Origin: Methylobacterium oryzihabitans
GTDB taxonomy: Bacteria > Pseudomonadota > Alphaproteobacteria > Rhizobiales > Beijerinckiaceae
Direction of reading: 5' to 3'
Length of the DNA stretch: 64,000 nucleotides
Assembly: GCF_004004555.2 (NCBI RefSeq)
Contig: NZ_SACP01000004.1
Coordinates: 124,001-188,000, forward strand
The translations under genes were made by a program, and so were the position numbers. Each line of letters starts with the position of its first letter. Within the stretch, counting starts at the first letter, position 1. Shown here in pieces: positions 18,103-26,668 of the stretch. Under the pieces are notes generated by a model that was given only the letters and a program-made list of their open reading frames with translations, was not told where the DNA came from and did no database searches.

Positions 18103-18198
18103 CGGGTCCGTCGGGCAAGGGAGCGGTCGCCGGAACGTTGCGCCAAAGGGCCGGTTCGGGCTAGTCCGCAATCCCCGAGAACCAGAAGGCCACTTGCC

Positions 18199-18438
18199 GT
18201 GCCCGCCTCCTCCGGCTCCCTCAAGCCCCGCAACCTCGTCACGCTGGTCAGCATCATGGTGCTGGTCGGGACCGAGGTGTTCGGCGTCGCGCTGGCCGCC
18301 GGCTGGGCCATCGCCGGCATCTTCGAGCTCGGCGACCTCGTCGGCCACGTCCTGATGGGCGTGTTCAGCCTCGCCGCCCTGTGGCTGATGATCCAGCTCT
18401 GGCAGCGGGCCAGCACCCTGGAGCCGATCCGCGGCTGA
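18199..18438 (+). CDS. small inner-membrane protein of unknown function
   Basis: Encodes 79 residues from a GTG start with AGAAGG about 9 bases upstream. Two hydrophobic segments (about 14-39, LVSIMVLVGTEVFGVALAA; about 44-67, LVGHVLMGVFSLAALWLMIQ) flank a short polar turn, predicting a two-span membrane protein with a polar C-terminus. I recognise no family, although similar proteins occur in Methylobacterium. A near-perfect palindromic terminator follows 10 bases after the stop, which supports it being a real transcript. Confidence 0.68.
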   Translation: MPASSGSLKPRNLVTLVSIMVLVGTEVFGVALAAGWAIAGIFELGDLVGHVLMGVFSLAALWLMIQLWQRASTLEPIRG

Positions 18439-18447
18439 CGGCCCGAC

Positions 18448-18484
18448 ACGGTTTTTGGACGAATCGTTCAAAAACCGTGTCATC
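18448..18484. terminator. palindromic terminator / REP-like element
   Basis: GACACGGTTTTTGGACGA (18447-18464) is followed by its near-perfect reverse complement, ending AAAAACCGTGTC at 18481. It is one of several palindromes in the window that share a GGACnnATCGTTC/CGTCC core (also near 20.7 and 39.8 kb). Confidence 0.65.
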
Positions 18485-18486
18485 AG

Positions 18487-18578
18487 CCCGCGCGGCGCAT
18501 GAGCGAAGCCGATTTCCGCATCGCTTCAGGCGACCGCTTGCGGTCGCCTGAAGCGATCGATCGGAAACCGCATGAGCC
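18487..18578 (-). repeat. copy of the ATACGATTTYCGATYGATCG repeat family, with insert
   Basis: Read on the minus strand, this has GGTTTCCGATCGATCGCTTC, then a 26-base palindromic insert around AGGCGACCGC, then GATGCGGAAATCGGCTTCGC and a GCGCGGGCTGAT tail. The same blocks, without the insert, form the two 50-bp copies at 34477-34593. No coding potential. It occupies the 206-base gap before opgD. Confidence 0.7.
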
Positions 18579-18644
18579 GTTCGGCCGGCATTCATCCGGG
18601 GCGCGGGAGAAGGCCCGGCCCTTCCCCTGCGGGACGCCCTCTGC

Positions 18645-20204
18645 ATGATCGACCGCCGCACGCTGCTCTCCGGTGCCGCCCTCCTGCTCGGCTCGGGCCT
18701 CGCCGCCCGGGCGGCGGACCTGCCGCTCGGCGAGCGGGTTCCGTTCGACTTCGCGGCCCTGAAGAACCGCGCCCGCGACCTCGCCCGCACGCCCTACGCC
18801 CCGCCGGCGGTGCCCGACCGCGACGTGCTCCAGGCGATCGACTACGACGCTCACGGCAAGCTGAAGTACAAGCCCGACCACGCCCTCTGGGCCGACGGGC
18901 CCGGCGCCTTCCCGGTGACGTTCTTCCATCTCGGCCGCTACTTCCAGAAGCCGGTGCGGATGCACGTCGTGACCGACGGCGAGGCGCGGGAGATCATCTA
19001 CGACCCGGCCGCCTTCGAGATGCCGGCGGATTCCCCCGCGCGCCGCCTGCCGCCCAATCCGGGCTTCGCCGGCTTCCGCTTCCAGGAGAGCCGCAGCGGC
19101 GCCCTCGACTGGCAGCGCAACGACTGGGTGGCGTTCCTCGGCGCCTCCTACTTCCGGGCGATCGGCGAACTCTACCAGTACGGCCTGTCGGCCCGCGGTC
19201 TCGCCCTCGACACCGTGATGCCCGACCGGCCGGAGGAGTTTCCGGACTTCACCCATGTCTGGTTCGAGACTCCGGCGCCGGAGTCCGACACCGTCACGGT
19301 GATGACGCTGCTCGACGGTCCCTCGGTGGCGGGCGCGTTCCGGTTCCGCATGCGCCGCACCAAGGCGGTGGTGATGGAGATCGAGGCGAGCCTGACCCTG
19401 CGCAAGGATGTCGGCCGGTTCGGCCTCGCGCCCTTGACCTCGATGTACTGGTTCTCCGAGACCGCCAAGCCGACCGCGGTCGACTGGCGCCCGGAGGTGC
19501 ACGATTCCGACGGCCTCGCCCTGTGGACCGGCGCCGGCGAGCGGGTCTGGCGCCCGTTGCGCAACCCGCCGCGCACGATGGTCTCGGCCTTCTCCGACCG
19601 GACGCCCCGCGGCTTCGGCCTGATGCAGCGCGACCGCCTGTTCGACCACTACCAGGACGGCGTGTACTACGACCGCCGCCCGAGCCTGTGGGTCGAGCCG
19701 CTCGGTGACTGGGGCCGCGGTTCGGTGCAACTGGTCGAGAACCCGACCGACGACGAGATCCACGACAACGTGGTGGCGATGTGGGTGCCGGCCGAGCCGG
19801 CGAAGGCCGGCTCCTCGCACGACCTGCACTACCGCCTGCACTGGGTCGCCGACGAGCCCTACCCCTCCGCCTTCGCCCGCTGCGTCGCCACCCGCGAGGG
19901 CAATGGCGGCCAGGCCGGCACCGACCGGCCGAAGGGCGTGCGCAAGTTCGTGGTCGAATTCCTCGGCGAGCCCCTGGCCCGGCTGCCGTCGGGCGTGAAG
20001 CCCGAGCCGGTGCTGACGGCCTCCCGCGGCAGCTTCACCCTCGCCCGCACCGAGCCGGTGCCGGACGACGTCGCCGGCCACTGGCGCGCCGAGTTCGACC
20101 TCGCGGTGACCGGGCCGGAGCCGGTCGAATTGCGGCTGTTCCTGCGGCGGGGCGACGAGACGCTGAGCGAGACCTGGACGTATCAGTACATCCCGCCGGC
20201 GTGA
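18645..20204 (+). CDS. opgD: periplasmic glucan biosynthesis protein D
   Basis: A 519-residue exported protein of the MdoG/OpgG/OpgD family, which shapes the branching of osmoregulated periplasmic glucans. A twin-arginine signal (MIDRRTLLSGAALLLGSG, cut near ARA-AD) marks it as OpgD rather than Sec-exported OpgG. Conserved blocks include FFHLGRYFQKPV, GFRFQESRSGALDWQRNDW, VAFLGASYFRAIGELYQYG, LTSMYWFSETAKP and QRDRLFDHYQDG. The ATG at 18645 places the RR motif at residues 4-5. It stands alone, without opgH nearby. Confidence 0.95.
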   Translation: MIDRRTLLSGAALLLGSGLAARAADLPLGERVPFDFAALKNRARDLARTPYAPPAVPDRDVLQAIDYDAHGKLKYKPDHALWADGPGAFPVTFFHLGRYFQKPVRMHVVTDGEAREIIYDPAAFEMPADSPARRLPPNPGFAGFRFQESRSGALDWQRNDWVAFLGASYFRAIGELYQYGLSARGLALDTVMPDRPEEFPDFTHVWFETPAPESDTVTVMTLLDGPSVAGAFRFRMRRTKAVVMEIEASLTLRKDVGRFGLAPLTSMYWFSETAKPTAVDWRPEVHDSDGLALWTGAGERVWRPLRNPPRTMVSAFSDRTPRGFGLMQRDRLFDHYQDGVYYDRRPSLWVEPLGDWGRGSVQLVENPTDDEIHDNVVAMWVPAEPAKAGSSHDLHYRLHWVADEPYPSAFARCVATREGNGGQAGTDRPKGVRKFVVEFLGEPLARLPSGVKPEPVLTASRGSFTLARTEPVPDDVAGHWRAEFDLAVTGPEPVELRLFLRRGDETLSETWTYQYIPPA

Positions 20205-20259
20205 GGGAACCGGGCCTTCGCCCCCGGCGCCGACTCGCTGCCCCCGAAGGAGCGGAACC

Positions 20260-20634
20260 ATGTTCACCCATGTGATGATCGGCAGCAATGATCTGGACCG
20301 GGCCAGGATCTTCTATGACGCCACCTTCGCGGCGTTGGGCGGCGGGCGCGGCGCGATGGATGCAAGGGGCCGGCTGGTCTACCTCCACGAGGGCGGGCGG
20401 CTGATGATCACGAAACCGATCGACGGCAAGCCGGCTACGGCGGCCAACGGTGGGACGATCGGGATCGCGGCCACCAGTCACGACCACGTTCTCGCGTGGC
20501 ACGAGGCCGGCACCGCGCATGGCGGCACCGCGATCGAGAGCCCGCCCACCGAGCGCCCGAACGGGTCCTTCGTCGCCTATCTTCGCGACCCGGACGGCAA
20601 CAAGCTCACCGCACGGACCCCGCCGACGAGATAG
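20260..20634 (+). CDS. VOC-family (glyoxalase/bleomycin-resistance fold) protein
   Basis: A 124-residue protein with the vicinal-oxygen-chelate pattern. FTHVMIGSNDLDRARIFYDA starts the first beta-alpha-beta-beta-beta unit with a candidate metal ligand His at 4, and the C-terminal SFVAYLRDPDGNKLTA block closes the second unit. It is closest in style to the YafA/glyoxalase-like group of uncharacterised lactoylglutathione lyase relatives. Substrate unknown. An AAGGAG motif lies 5-6 bases before the ATG. It is read away from opgD with a 55-base gap, so it may be in the same transcript. Confidence 0.88.
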   Translation: MFTHVMIGSNDLDRARIFYDATFAALGGGRGAMDARGRLVYLHEGGRLMITKPIDGKPATAANGGTIGIAATSHDHVLAWHEAGTAHGGTAIESPPTERPNGSFVAYLRDPDGNKLTARTPPTR

Positions 20635-20689
20635 CGGAATCGCGGCGTCGCGCGGAGCCTCCGGCTCCACAGCGCGGGCTGCGATGCGG

Positions 20690-20722
20690 TGTTTGGACCG
20701 GATCGTCCGAACACCGGAACCA
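20690..20722. terminator. palindromic terminator-like element
   Basis: CGGTGTTTGGAC pairs with GTCCGAACACCG around a CGGATC centre. It lies between the convergent VOC and Pls-like genes. The core (GGACCGGATCGTCC) matches the palindromes at 18.46 and 39.78 kb. Confidence 0.6.
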
Positions 20723-20803
20723 AACGACTGGCCAGGAGGCGGCGCTCCTCGCGGTTCCGAACGGGCCGGGGTGCGAGCCCGCGTCGCCGCGGTCGCCCGC
20801 CCT

Positions 20804-23800
20804 CTACTCCGCCGCCGCCTTGTGCACCACCGGCACCGCCGGCGCCCCCTCCCACTGGGTGTTGGCGGGGATCGACTCGCCCTTCATCACGATCGTCAGC
20901 GGGCGCAGTTGCGCGTAGTCGCCGACCTGGGTGTCGTAGAGCACGGTCGCGAAGGCGCCGACGGTGACGCCGCGGCCGACCTCGACCCGGCCGACCTTCA
21001 TGATCCGGTCCTCGTAGAGGTGGGTCTGGAGCGCCGACATCCGGTTGATGGTCGCGAAGTCGCCGATCGTCACGCAGTCGAACTCGGTGATGTCGGTCGA
21101 CAGCATGCACACGCCCTCGCCGGTGCTGGTGCCGAACAGGCGCAGCAGCCAGGGCAGGAACGGCGTGCCGGTGAGGTGCTCCAGCAGCACCTTGCCGGCG
21201 AGCCCCCAGTACATCACCGCCACCGCCTCGGTCCGCATCGCCCACCACGACCACATCGGGTGCATGCCCGGCCGGTAGGCGCCCATCAGCAGCCACTTAA
21301 CCCCGATCACCACGAGGGTCTGCAGCAGCGCGATGGCGACGCTCGCCGCCACGAAGCTGACCGCCAGCCCGGTCCAGTCGCCGGCCAGGATCGCGGGGTA
21401 GAACACGAAGTCGATCGACAGGATCGCGAAGGTGATGAACAGCATCGGCGAGAACGAGGAGGTGAACGCCTCGAACACGCCGCGCCCGATCCGCGGCCCG
21501 ATTCCCGGCTCGTAGGTCTGGCGCTGGCCGAGATCGACCCGCTGGCGGGCCGGCAGCCTGATCGGCGGCGAGCCGAACCAGGTCTCGCCCGGCGCCATGC
21601 GGTCGTTGGCCGGCGGCTTCGACTTGATGCCGATCAGCACGTCGTCGGGGATCACCGCCCCCGGCGGCACCACCGCGTCGTTGCCGACGAACACCCGCTC
21701 GCCGGTCCGCACCGGGTGCAGGATCATCACGCCGTGGCGGACCTCCTCCTCGCCGTACACCACCTCGTCGGCGATGAAGTTGCGCGCGCCGATCTCGGAC
21801 AGGTCGTAGCGGCCGGCGAGGTTGGTCGAGATCTCGGCGCCCCGGCCCATCCCGGCGCCCATCAGCCGGTACCACGCCCGCATGTAGACGGTGGCGAACA
21901 GCGAGGAGAGCGTCTCCAGCATCACCTCGACGCCGAGCGCCACCGCCCATTTGCGCAGGTAGAGCCCGCTATGGACCGAGTAGCGGCCCTCGCGCAGGCG
22001 CGGCAGCACCAGCCAGCGCAGGAGCGCGATCAGCAGCACCGTGCCGGCGGTCATCAGCATCGAGGCCGGCCAGGTCAGCAGCGGCAGGTAGAAGTGATAG
22101 TCGACGTCGGTGAAGTCGCCGAGCGAATCGCTGATCTGGTCGAGGACGAAGAAGGCCGGGAAGATCGGCAGCAGGCCGATCGCCGGCACGGCGGCGAGCA
22201 GCGCCGCGTAGACGGCCAGGAACGCGGCCCGGCGGGCGGGCGAGGCCTCGGGCGGTGCCGGGTGCGCGGCGGGGTCGACCTCGCCGACCTTGCGGCCGGG
22301 CGAGCCGTCCCAGGCCTCGGCCCGGCCGACCACCGTGCCGCCCGGCACCGTGGTCAGGTCGGCGATCTCGGCGTGCTCGCCGATGCGGGCGTCGGGCCCG
22401 ATGACGCAGGACGTGCCGATGGCGGCGCCCGCCCCGATCTCGACCGGGCCGATCACCAGTTCGTTGCCGACGATCTCGGCGTTCGAGACCACCAGCCGGC
22501 CGCCGAGCGAGGCGCCGTCGCCGATGCTGAGCAGGTCGGGCGCCCCGACCTCGATGTCGGAGATCATCGCGTCGCGGCCGATCCTGGCGCCGAGCAGCCG
22601 CAGGTAGATCCGGATCAAGGGCGAGCCCTGGAGCCACTTGACGTGGACGAGCGGCGTCAGGCGCTGGGTCAGCCACCAGCGGAAATAGTACGTCCCCCAC
22701 AGCGGGTAGCGCCCGGGGCGGGTCCGCCCGAGGATCAGCCACTTGGCCGCGATGGCGAGGCAGGCCGTGACGGTGTTGAGCCCGACATAGACCAGCAGCA
22801 GCACCGCCATCTCGGCGAAGAAGCCGAGTTCGCCGCCGGTGATGAGCAGGTAGGTGACGAAGATGCCGAGCCACTGCGCGGTGGAGAGCGCGATGACGAA
22901 CGGCAGCACCGCCGCCTGGGCCAGTCCGCACAGGAAGCGGCGCCGGAGCGGCGGCGCCGCGAAGGACAGGTCGCGCAAGGCCGCCGCGACCCCGGCGCCG
23001 CCGGTGCGCGCGATCAGCGCCTCGGCGATCGCCCGGAGCGTCCGGGCGCCGTAGACGTCCTGAAGCGTGATGGAGGCCAGCGCCGGCACCTCGCGCACCG
23101 CCGAGACGAAGCGGGCGGCGAGCAGCGAGTGCCCGCCGAGATCGGCGAAGAAGTCGGCCTCGAACGGGATCGGCCCGTTGCCGAACACCCGCTGGGCGGC
23201 GACCAGCAGGGCCGCCTCGGTCTCGTCGCGCGGCTCCTCCTGCTCGCCCGCGGCCTCGGCCACGGTGAGCGGCGCGGCGCGCAGGGCCTTGCGGTCGACC
23301 TTGCCCGAAGCGGCGAGCACCGGCAGCGCCGACACGATCTCGAAATGCCCCGGCACCATGTAGGGCGGCATCGTCCCGGCGAGGTCCGAGCGCAGGCGCG
23401 CCCGCTCGATCACCGCGCCGCGCTCCGGCACCAGGAAGGCGACGAGCCGGTCGAGGCCGTCGTCCTGGCGCAGCACCACCGCCGCCCCGGCGATGCCGGC
23501 GAGCGCGCGGATCCGCGCCTCGATCTCGCCGAGCTCGACCCGGAAGCCGCGGATCTTGACTTGGTCGTCGATCCGGCCGTGGAAGACGATGCGCCCCTGC
23601 GGGTCGAGCGAGACCGCGTCGCCGGAGCGGTAGAGCACCGGATCGGAGCCGTCGCCGCCATACGGGTTGGCGACGAATTTTTCCGCCGTCAGCTCGGGCC
23701 GGGCGAGATAGCCCTTGGCGATGCCGGGGCCGCCGATGAGGAGTTCGCCCTGCACGCCCGGCGCGACGAGGTTCAGGGCCTCGTCGGCGACGTAGGCGGT

Positions 23801-24853
23801 GTAGTTGGCGATCGGGCCGCCGATCGTCACCGGATCGCCCGGGCGCATCTCGGCGGCGGTCGCCACCACGGTCGCCTCGGTCGGGCCGTAGGTGTTGAAG
23901 AGCTGGCGTCCGGGCGTGGCCCAGCGGGCGATCAGCGGCGCCGGCAGCGCCTCGCCGCCGAGCAGGATCAGCCGCAGCTTCGGCACGTCGCGGGTGAGGA
24001 GCCCGAGCAGCGTCGGCACGGTGTCGAGGACGGTGATCCCGGCCGCGTCGAGGATGTCGGGCAGCGCCTCGGCGTCGCCCATCATCGCGGGGCTCGCCAC
24101 GAACAGGGTCGCGCCGACGAGGTAGGGGACCCAGATCTCCTCCATGGAGAGGTCGAAGGCGACCGAGGCGCCCTGGAACACCACGTCGTCGGGCCGCATG
24201 CCGTAGAGCGCGTTGGCCGAGCGCAGGAAGTGGCAGATGTTGGCGTGGCTGATGACGATGCCCTTCGGCACGCCGGTCGAGCCCGAGGTGTAGATGAGGT
24301 AGGCCGGGTGCTCGCGCGTCAGCCCGGCGGCGCGCAGGTCCGGCGCCGCCCCGCCCTCCCCGGCCGCGGCGGCCTCGTCGGGCGTCAGGACCGCGGCGCG
24401 GCCGGCGGGTGCGGCGTCCTTCAGGGCGGCCGAGACGATCAGCGCCTTGGCGTCGGCGTCGTCGAGGCAGACCGCGACCCGGTCGGCCGGCGCCTCGGCG
24501 TCGAAGGGCAGCCACGCAGCGCCGGCCTTGGTGATGCCGATCTGCGCCACCAGCAGGTCGGGGGAGCGCGCCATCCACAGCCCGACCACGTCGCCGGGGC
24601 CGATGCCGCGGGCGGCGAGCCCGGCCGCGATCGCGTCCGAGCGGGCGTCGACCTCGCGGTAGGTCAGGGTCCGGCCCGCGCTCGCGGCGTCGATCAGGGC
24701 CGGGTGGTCGGCGCGCGTGCCCGCGCTCGCGCGGAAGATCTCGGCCAGCACCTCGTCGCGCAGCAGGTCGGGGCGCGCCTCGCCCCGCAGCACCGCCGGA
24801 CCGGGAGGATGTCCCTCGCGCGGCAGGCGGGCGGTCCCGGCTGTGTGACTCAT
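20804..24853 (-). CDS. Pls/PosA-family membrane-bound nonribosomal peptide synthetase
   Basis: A 1,349-residue single-module enzyme laid out like Streptomyces epsilon-poly-L-lysine synthetase. The adenylation domain covers about residues 35-525: A3 LIYTSGSTGVPKG (186-198), A5 NTYGPTE (320-326), A7 LYRSGD, A8 QVKIRGFRVELGE, and A10 Lys518 in SGKVDRKAL. The carrier domain (about 545-615) has DLGGHSLLAA, with Ser576 for phosphopantetheine. Three pairs of membrane helices (about 641-705, 876-950, 1135-1190) alternate with three soluble hexapeptide-like domains (745-860, 996-1095, 1236-1340). By GrsA alignment the pocket reads D234 L235 E238 D277 L297 G299 T321 V329 V330 K518, acidic enough for a basic amino acid. 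The homopolymer product is inferred. Confidence 0.93.
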   Translation of the reverse strand: MSHTAGTARLPREGHPPGPAVLRGEARPDLLRDEVLAEIFRASAGTRADHPALIDAASAGRTLTYREVDARSDAIAAGLAARGIGPGDVVGLWMARSPDLLVAQIGITKAGAAWLPFDAEAPADRVAVCLDDADAKALIVSAALKDAAPAGRAAVLTPDEAAAAGEGGAAPDLRAAGLTREHPAYLIYTSGSTGVPKGIVISHANICHFLRSANALYGMRPDDVVFQGASVAFDLSMEEIWVPYLVGATLFVASPAMMGDAEALPDILDAAGITVLDTVPTLLGLLTRDVPKLRLILLGGEALPAPLIARWATPGRQLFNTYGPTEATVVATAAEMRPGDPVTIGGPIANYTAYVADEALNLVAPGVQGELLIGGPGIAKGYLARPELTAEKFVANPYGGDGSDPVLYRSGDAVSLDPQGRIVFHGRIDDQVKIRGFRVELGEIEARIRALAGIAGAAVVLRQDDGLDRLVAFLVPERGAVIERARLRSDLAGTMPPYMVPGHFEIVSALPVLAASGKVDRKALRAAPLTVAEAAGEQEEPRDETEAALLVAAQRVFGNGPIPFEADFFADLGGHSLLAARFVSAVREVPALASITLQDVYGARTLRAIAEALIARTGGAGVAAALRDLSFAAPPLRRRFLCGLAQAAVLPFVIALSTAQWLGIFVTYLLITGGELGFFAEMAVLLLVYVGLNTVTACLAIAAKWLILGRTRPGRYPLWGTYYFRWWLTQRLTPLVHVKWLQGSPLIRIYLRLLGARIGRDAMISDIEVGAPDLLSIGDGASLGGRLVVSNAEIVGNELVIGPVEIGAGAAIGTSCVIGPDARIGEHAEIADLTTVPGGTVVGRAEAWDGSPGRKVGEVDPAAHPAPPEASPARRAAFLAVYAALLAAVPAIGLLPIFPAFFVLDQISDSLGDFTDVDYHFYLPLLTWPASMLMTAGTVLLIALLRWLVLPRLREGRYSVHSGLYLRKWAVALGVEVMLETLSSLFATVYMRAWYRLMGAGMGRGAEISTNLAGRYDLSEIGARNFIADEVVYGEEEVRHGVMILHPVRTGERVFVGNDAVVPPGAVIPDDVLIGIKSKPPANDRMAPGETWFGSPPIRLPARQRVDLGQRQTYEPGIGPRIGRGVFEAFTSSFSPMLFITFAILSIDFVFYPAILAGDWTGLAVSFVAASVAIALLQTLVVIGVKWLLMGAYRPGMHPMWSWWAMRTEAVAVMYWGLAGKVLLEHLTGTPFLPWLLRLFGTSTGEGVCMLSTDITEFDCVTIGDFATINRMSALQTHLYEDRIMKVGRVEVGRGVTVGAFATVLYDTQVGDYAQLRPLTIVMKGESIPANTQWEGAPAVPVVHKAAAE

Positions 24854-25009
24854 GGCGTGCTCCGCTGGCGCCCGGCGCCGGACAGGGCGCGGATACCGGG
24901 CGAGGATACGGGTCGGGCCTTGCGAAAAGCTGTCGGCATCGCGCCCGCTGTGGACCGGGACGTGGACGAGAAAGCGGCCGGTTCGTGGCGATCCGGGAAC
25001 CGGCTCCGC

Positions 25010-25600
25010 TCAGGCCCAGCGCCGGCCGCCGTCGAGCACCAGCACCCGGCCCTGGAGGATCTCCAGATGGGGTGCCTCCTCGCGCGAGACGAGGCCGAGG
25101 CCGACCATCACCGCCCGGGCGACGCCGCCATGGGCCACCATCACGGTCGGTCCGGTCAGGCCGTCGAGGACCGGGCGCAGGCGCGCCAGCACCATCTCGT
25201 AGCTCTCGGCCTCCTCGCCCGGCGGGCGGTAGTTCCAGCGGTCGCGGTCGCGCTCGGCCATCCGGCCGGGCTCGTCGCGGCGCAGGCCGCTCCAGGTCAG
25301 CCCCTCCCAGGCGCCGAACCCGATCTCGACGAGGCGCGGGTCGGTGGCGTAGGCGGCCGGATCGAGGCCGAGCGCCGTGCGCAGGCCCTCCATGGTGTGG
25401 CGGGTGCGTTCCAGCGGGCTCGCCACGTAGGCGAGCCGGTCGCGGGCCTCGCCGACGAGGTAGCCGAGGCGCCGCCCGGCCTCGGCGGCTTGGCCGATCC
25501 CGCGGGCGTTGAGGGGCGTGTCGCGCTGGCCCTGGAGACGCCCTTGCGCGTTCCACTCGGTCTCGCCGTGGCGGACGAAATAGAGCACCGGACGGGTCAT
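25010..25600 (-). CDS. histidine phosphatase (phosphoglycerate mutase-like)
   Basis: A 196-residue cytoplasmic phosphatase of the RHG superfamily. VRHGETEWNAQGRLQGQRD (about 9-27) holds the phospho-His, and the second His sits in MVAHGGVARAVM. VASPLERTRHTME and VEIGFGAWEGLTW are the remaining pocket blocks. Relatives include GpmB and CobC; without a cobalamin neighbourhood the substrate is open. It is placed 156 bases upstream of the Pls-like gene on the same strand and divergent from ppk2. Confidence 0.93.
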   Translation of the reverse strand: MTRPVLYFVRHGETEWNAQGRLQGQRDTPLNARGIGQAAEAGRRLGYLVGEARDRLAYVASPLERTRHTMEGLRTALGLDPAAYATDPRLVEIGFGAWEGLTWSGLRRDEPGRMAERDRDRWNYRPPGEEAESYEMVLARLRPVLDGLTGPTVMVAHGGVARAVMVGLGLVSREEAPHLEILQGRVLVLDGGRRWA

Positions 25601-25703
25601 CGGTCCGCCGGCGTGGTAACGCTGCGGGTCCGAGCGGACCGGCCGCCCCGTGCTGTCGTCGTCGCTCGCATGCTGTCACCAGTCCCTCGCGCCCCGGGTT
25701 CCG

Positions 25704-26657
25704 ATGTCGAAGAAGCACGCGAAACACAAGCCGGATTCGGCGCCGCTCCATCGCCGCCCCTCCTCCGCCGCCTGGGCGGACGAGGTCGGACGCTCGGCGA
25801 AAGGGAGCCCCGGCGCCCTCGACGCCCATGGCTGGCCGCAGGTCGCGGCCCCTCCCGGCGTCGTGGTCTGCCGGCCCGGGGGCCTGTGCGACCTCGCGGC
25901 GATCGACCCCGACGGGCCGGCCTCGTCGGACGGCAAGGAGGCGGCGATCGAGGCGCTCGGCCGCGAGCGCGTCCGCATCCGCGACCTGCAGGAGCGGCTC
26001 TACGCCGAGCACCGCCGCAGCCTGCTGGTGGTGCTCCAGGCGATCGACACCGGCGGCAAGGACGGCACGATCCGCAGCGTGTTCGAGGGGGTGAACCCGC
26101 AGGGCTGCCGGGTGTGGTCGTTCAAGACCCCGAGCCAGGAGGAGCTCGACCACGACTTCCTGTGGCGCTACCACCACCACGTCCCGGGCCGCGGGATGAT
26201 CGGGGTGTTCAACCGCAGCCACTACGAGGACGTGCTGATCGTGCGCGTCAAGGACCTCGTGCCGGAGCCGGTCTGGCGGGCGCGCTACGGCCTCATCAAC
26301 GACTTCGAGCGCCTGCTCGCCCATTCCGGCACGGTGGTGCTGAAGTTCCTGCTCCACATCTCCCGCGACGAGCAGAAGGAGCGGCTGGAGAGCCGGCTGG
26401 CCGACCCGGCCAAGCACTGGAAGTTCGACCCGTCCGACCTCGTCGAGCGGCGCTCCTGGGACGCCTACCAGACGGCGTTCCAGGACGCGCTGACCGAGTG
26501 CTCGACGGCGCACGCGCCCTGGTACGTGGTGCCGGCCAACCGCAAGTGGTTCCGCAACCTCGTCGTCGCCCGCACCATCGCCGACACCCTGGAGGCGATG
26601 GATCCGCGCTTCCCCGAACCGGCGCACGACCTGTCGGGGATCACCGTGCCGGATTGA
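25704..26657 (+). CDS. ppk2: PPK2 family polyphosphate kinase / phosphotransferase
   Basis: A 317-residue P-loop kinase that transfers phosphate between polyphosphate and nucleotides. Walker A is in QAIDTGGKDGTIRSVFEG. The lid-region block NRSHYEDVLIVRVKDLVPE and the Walker B region VLKFLLHISRDEQKERL are intact, and RRSWDAYQTAFQDAL and APWYVVPANRKWFRN complete the family pattern. The first 50 residues are a variable, charged extension. The ATG at 25704 (MSKKHAKHK) is preferred over a GTG at 25650. Polyphosphate and PPi usage are both represented here: the next gene is a PPi-phosphofructokinase. Confidence 0.93.
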   Translation: MSKKHAKHKPDSAPLHRRPSSAAWADEVGRSAKGSPGALDAHGWPQVAAPPGVVVCRPGGLCDLAAIDPDGPASSDGKEAAIEALGRERVRIRDLQERLYAEHRRSLLVVLQAIDTGGKDGTIRSVFEGVNPQGCRVWSFKTPSQEELDHDFLWRYHHHVPGRGMIGVFNRSHYEDVLIVRVKDLVPEPVWRARYGLINDFERLLAHSGTVVLKFLLHISRDEQKERLESRLADPAKHWKFDPSDLVERRSWDAYQTAFQDALTECSTAHAPWYVVPANRKWFRNLVVARTIADTLEAMDPRFPEPAHDLSGITVPD

Positions 26658-26668
26658 GGAGGTCGGGT

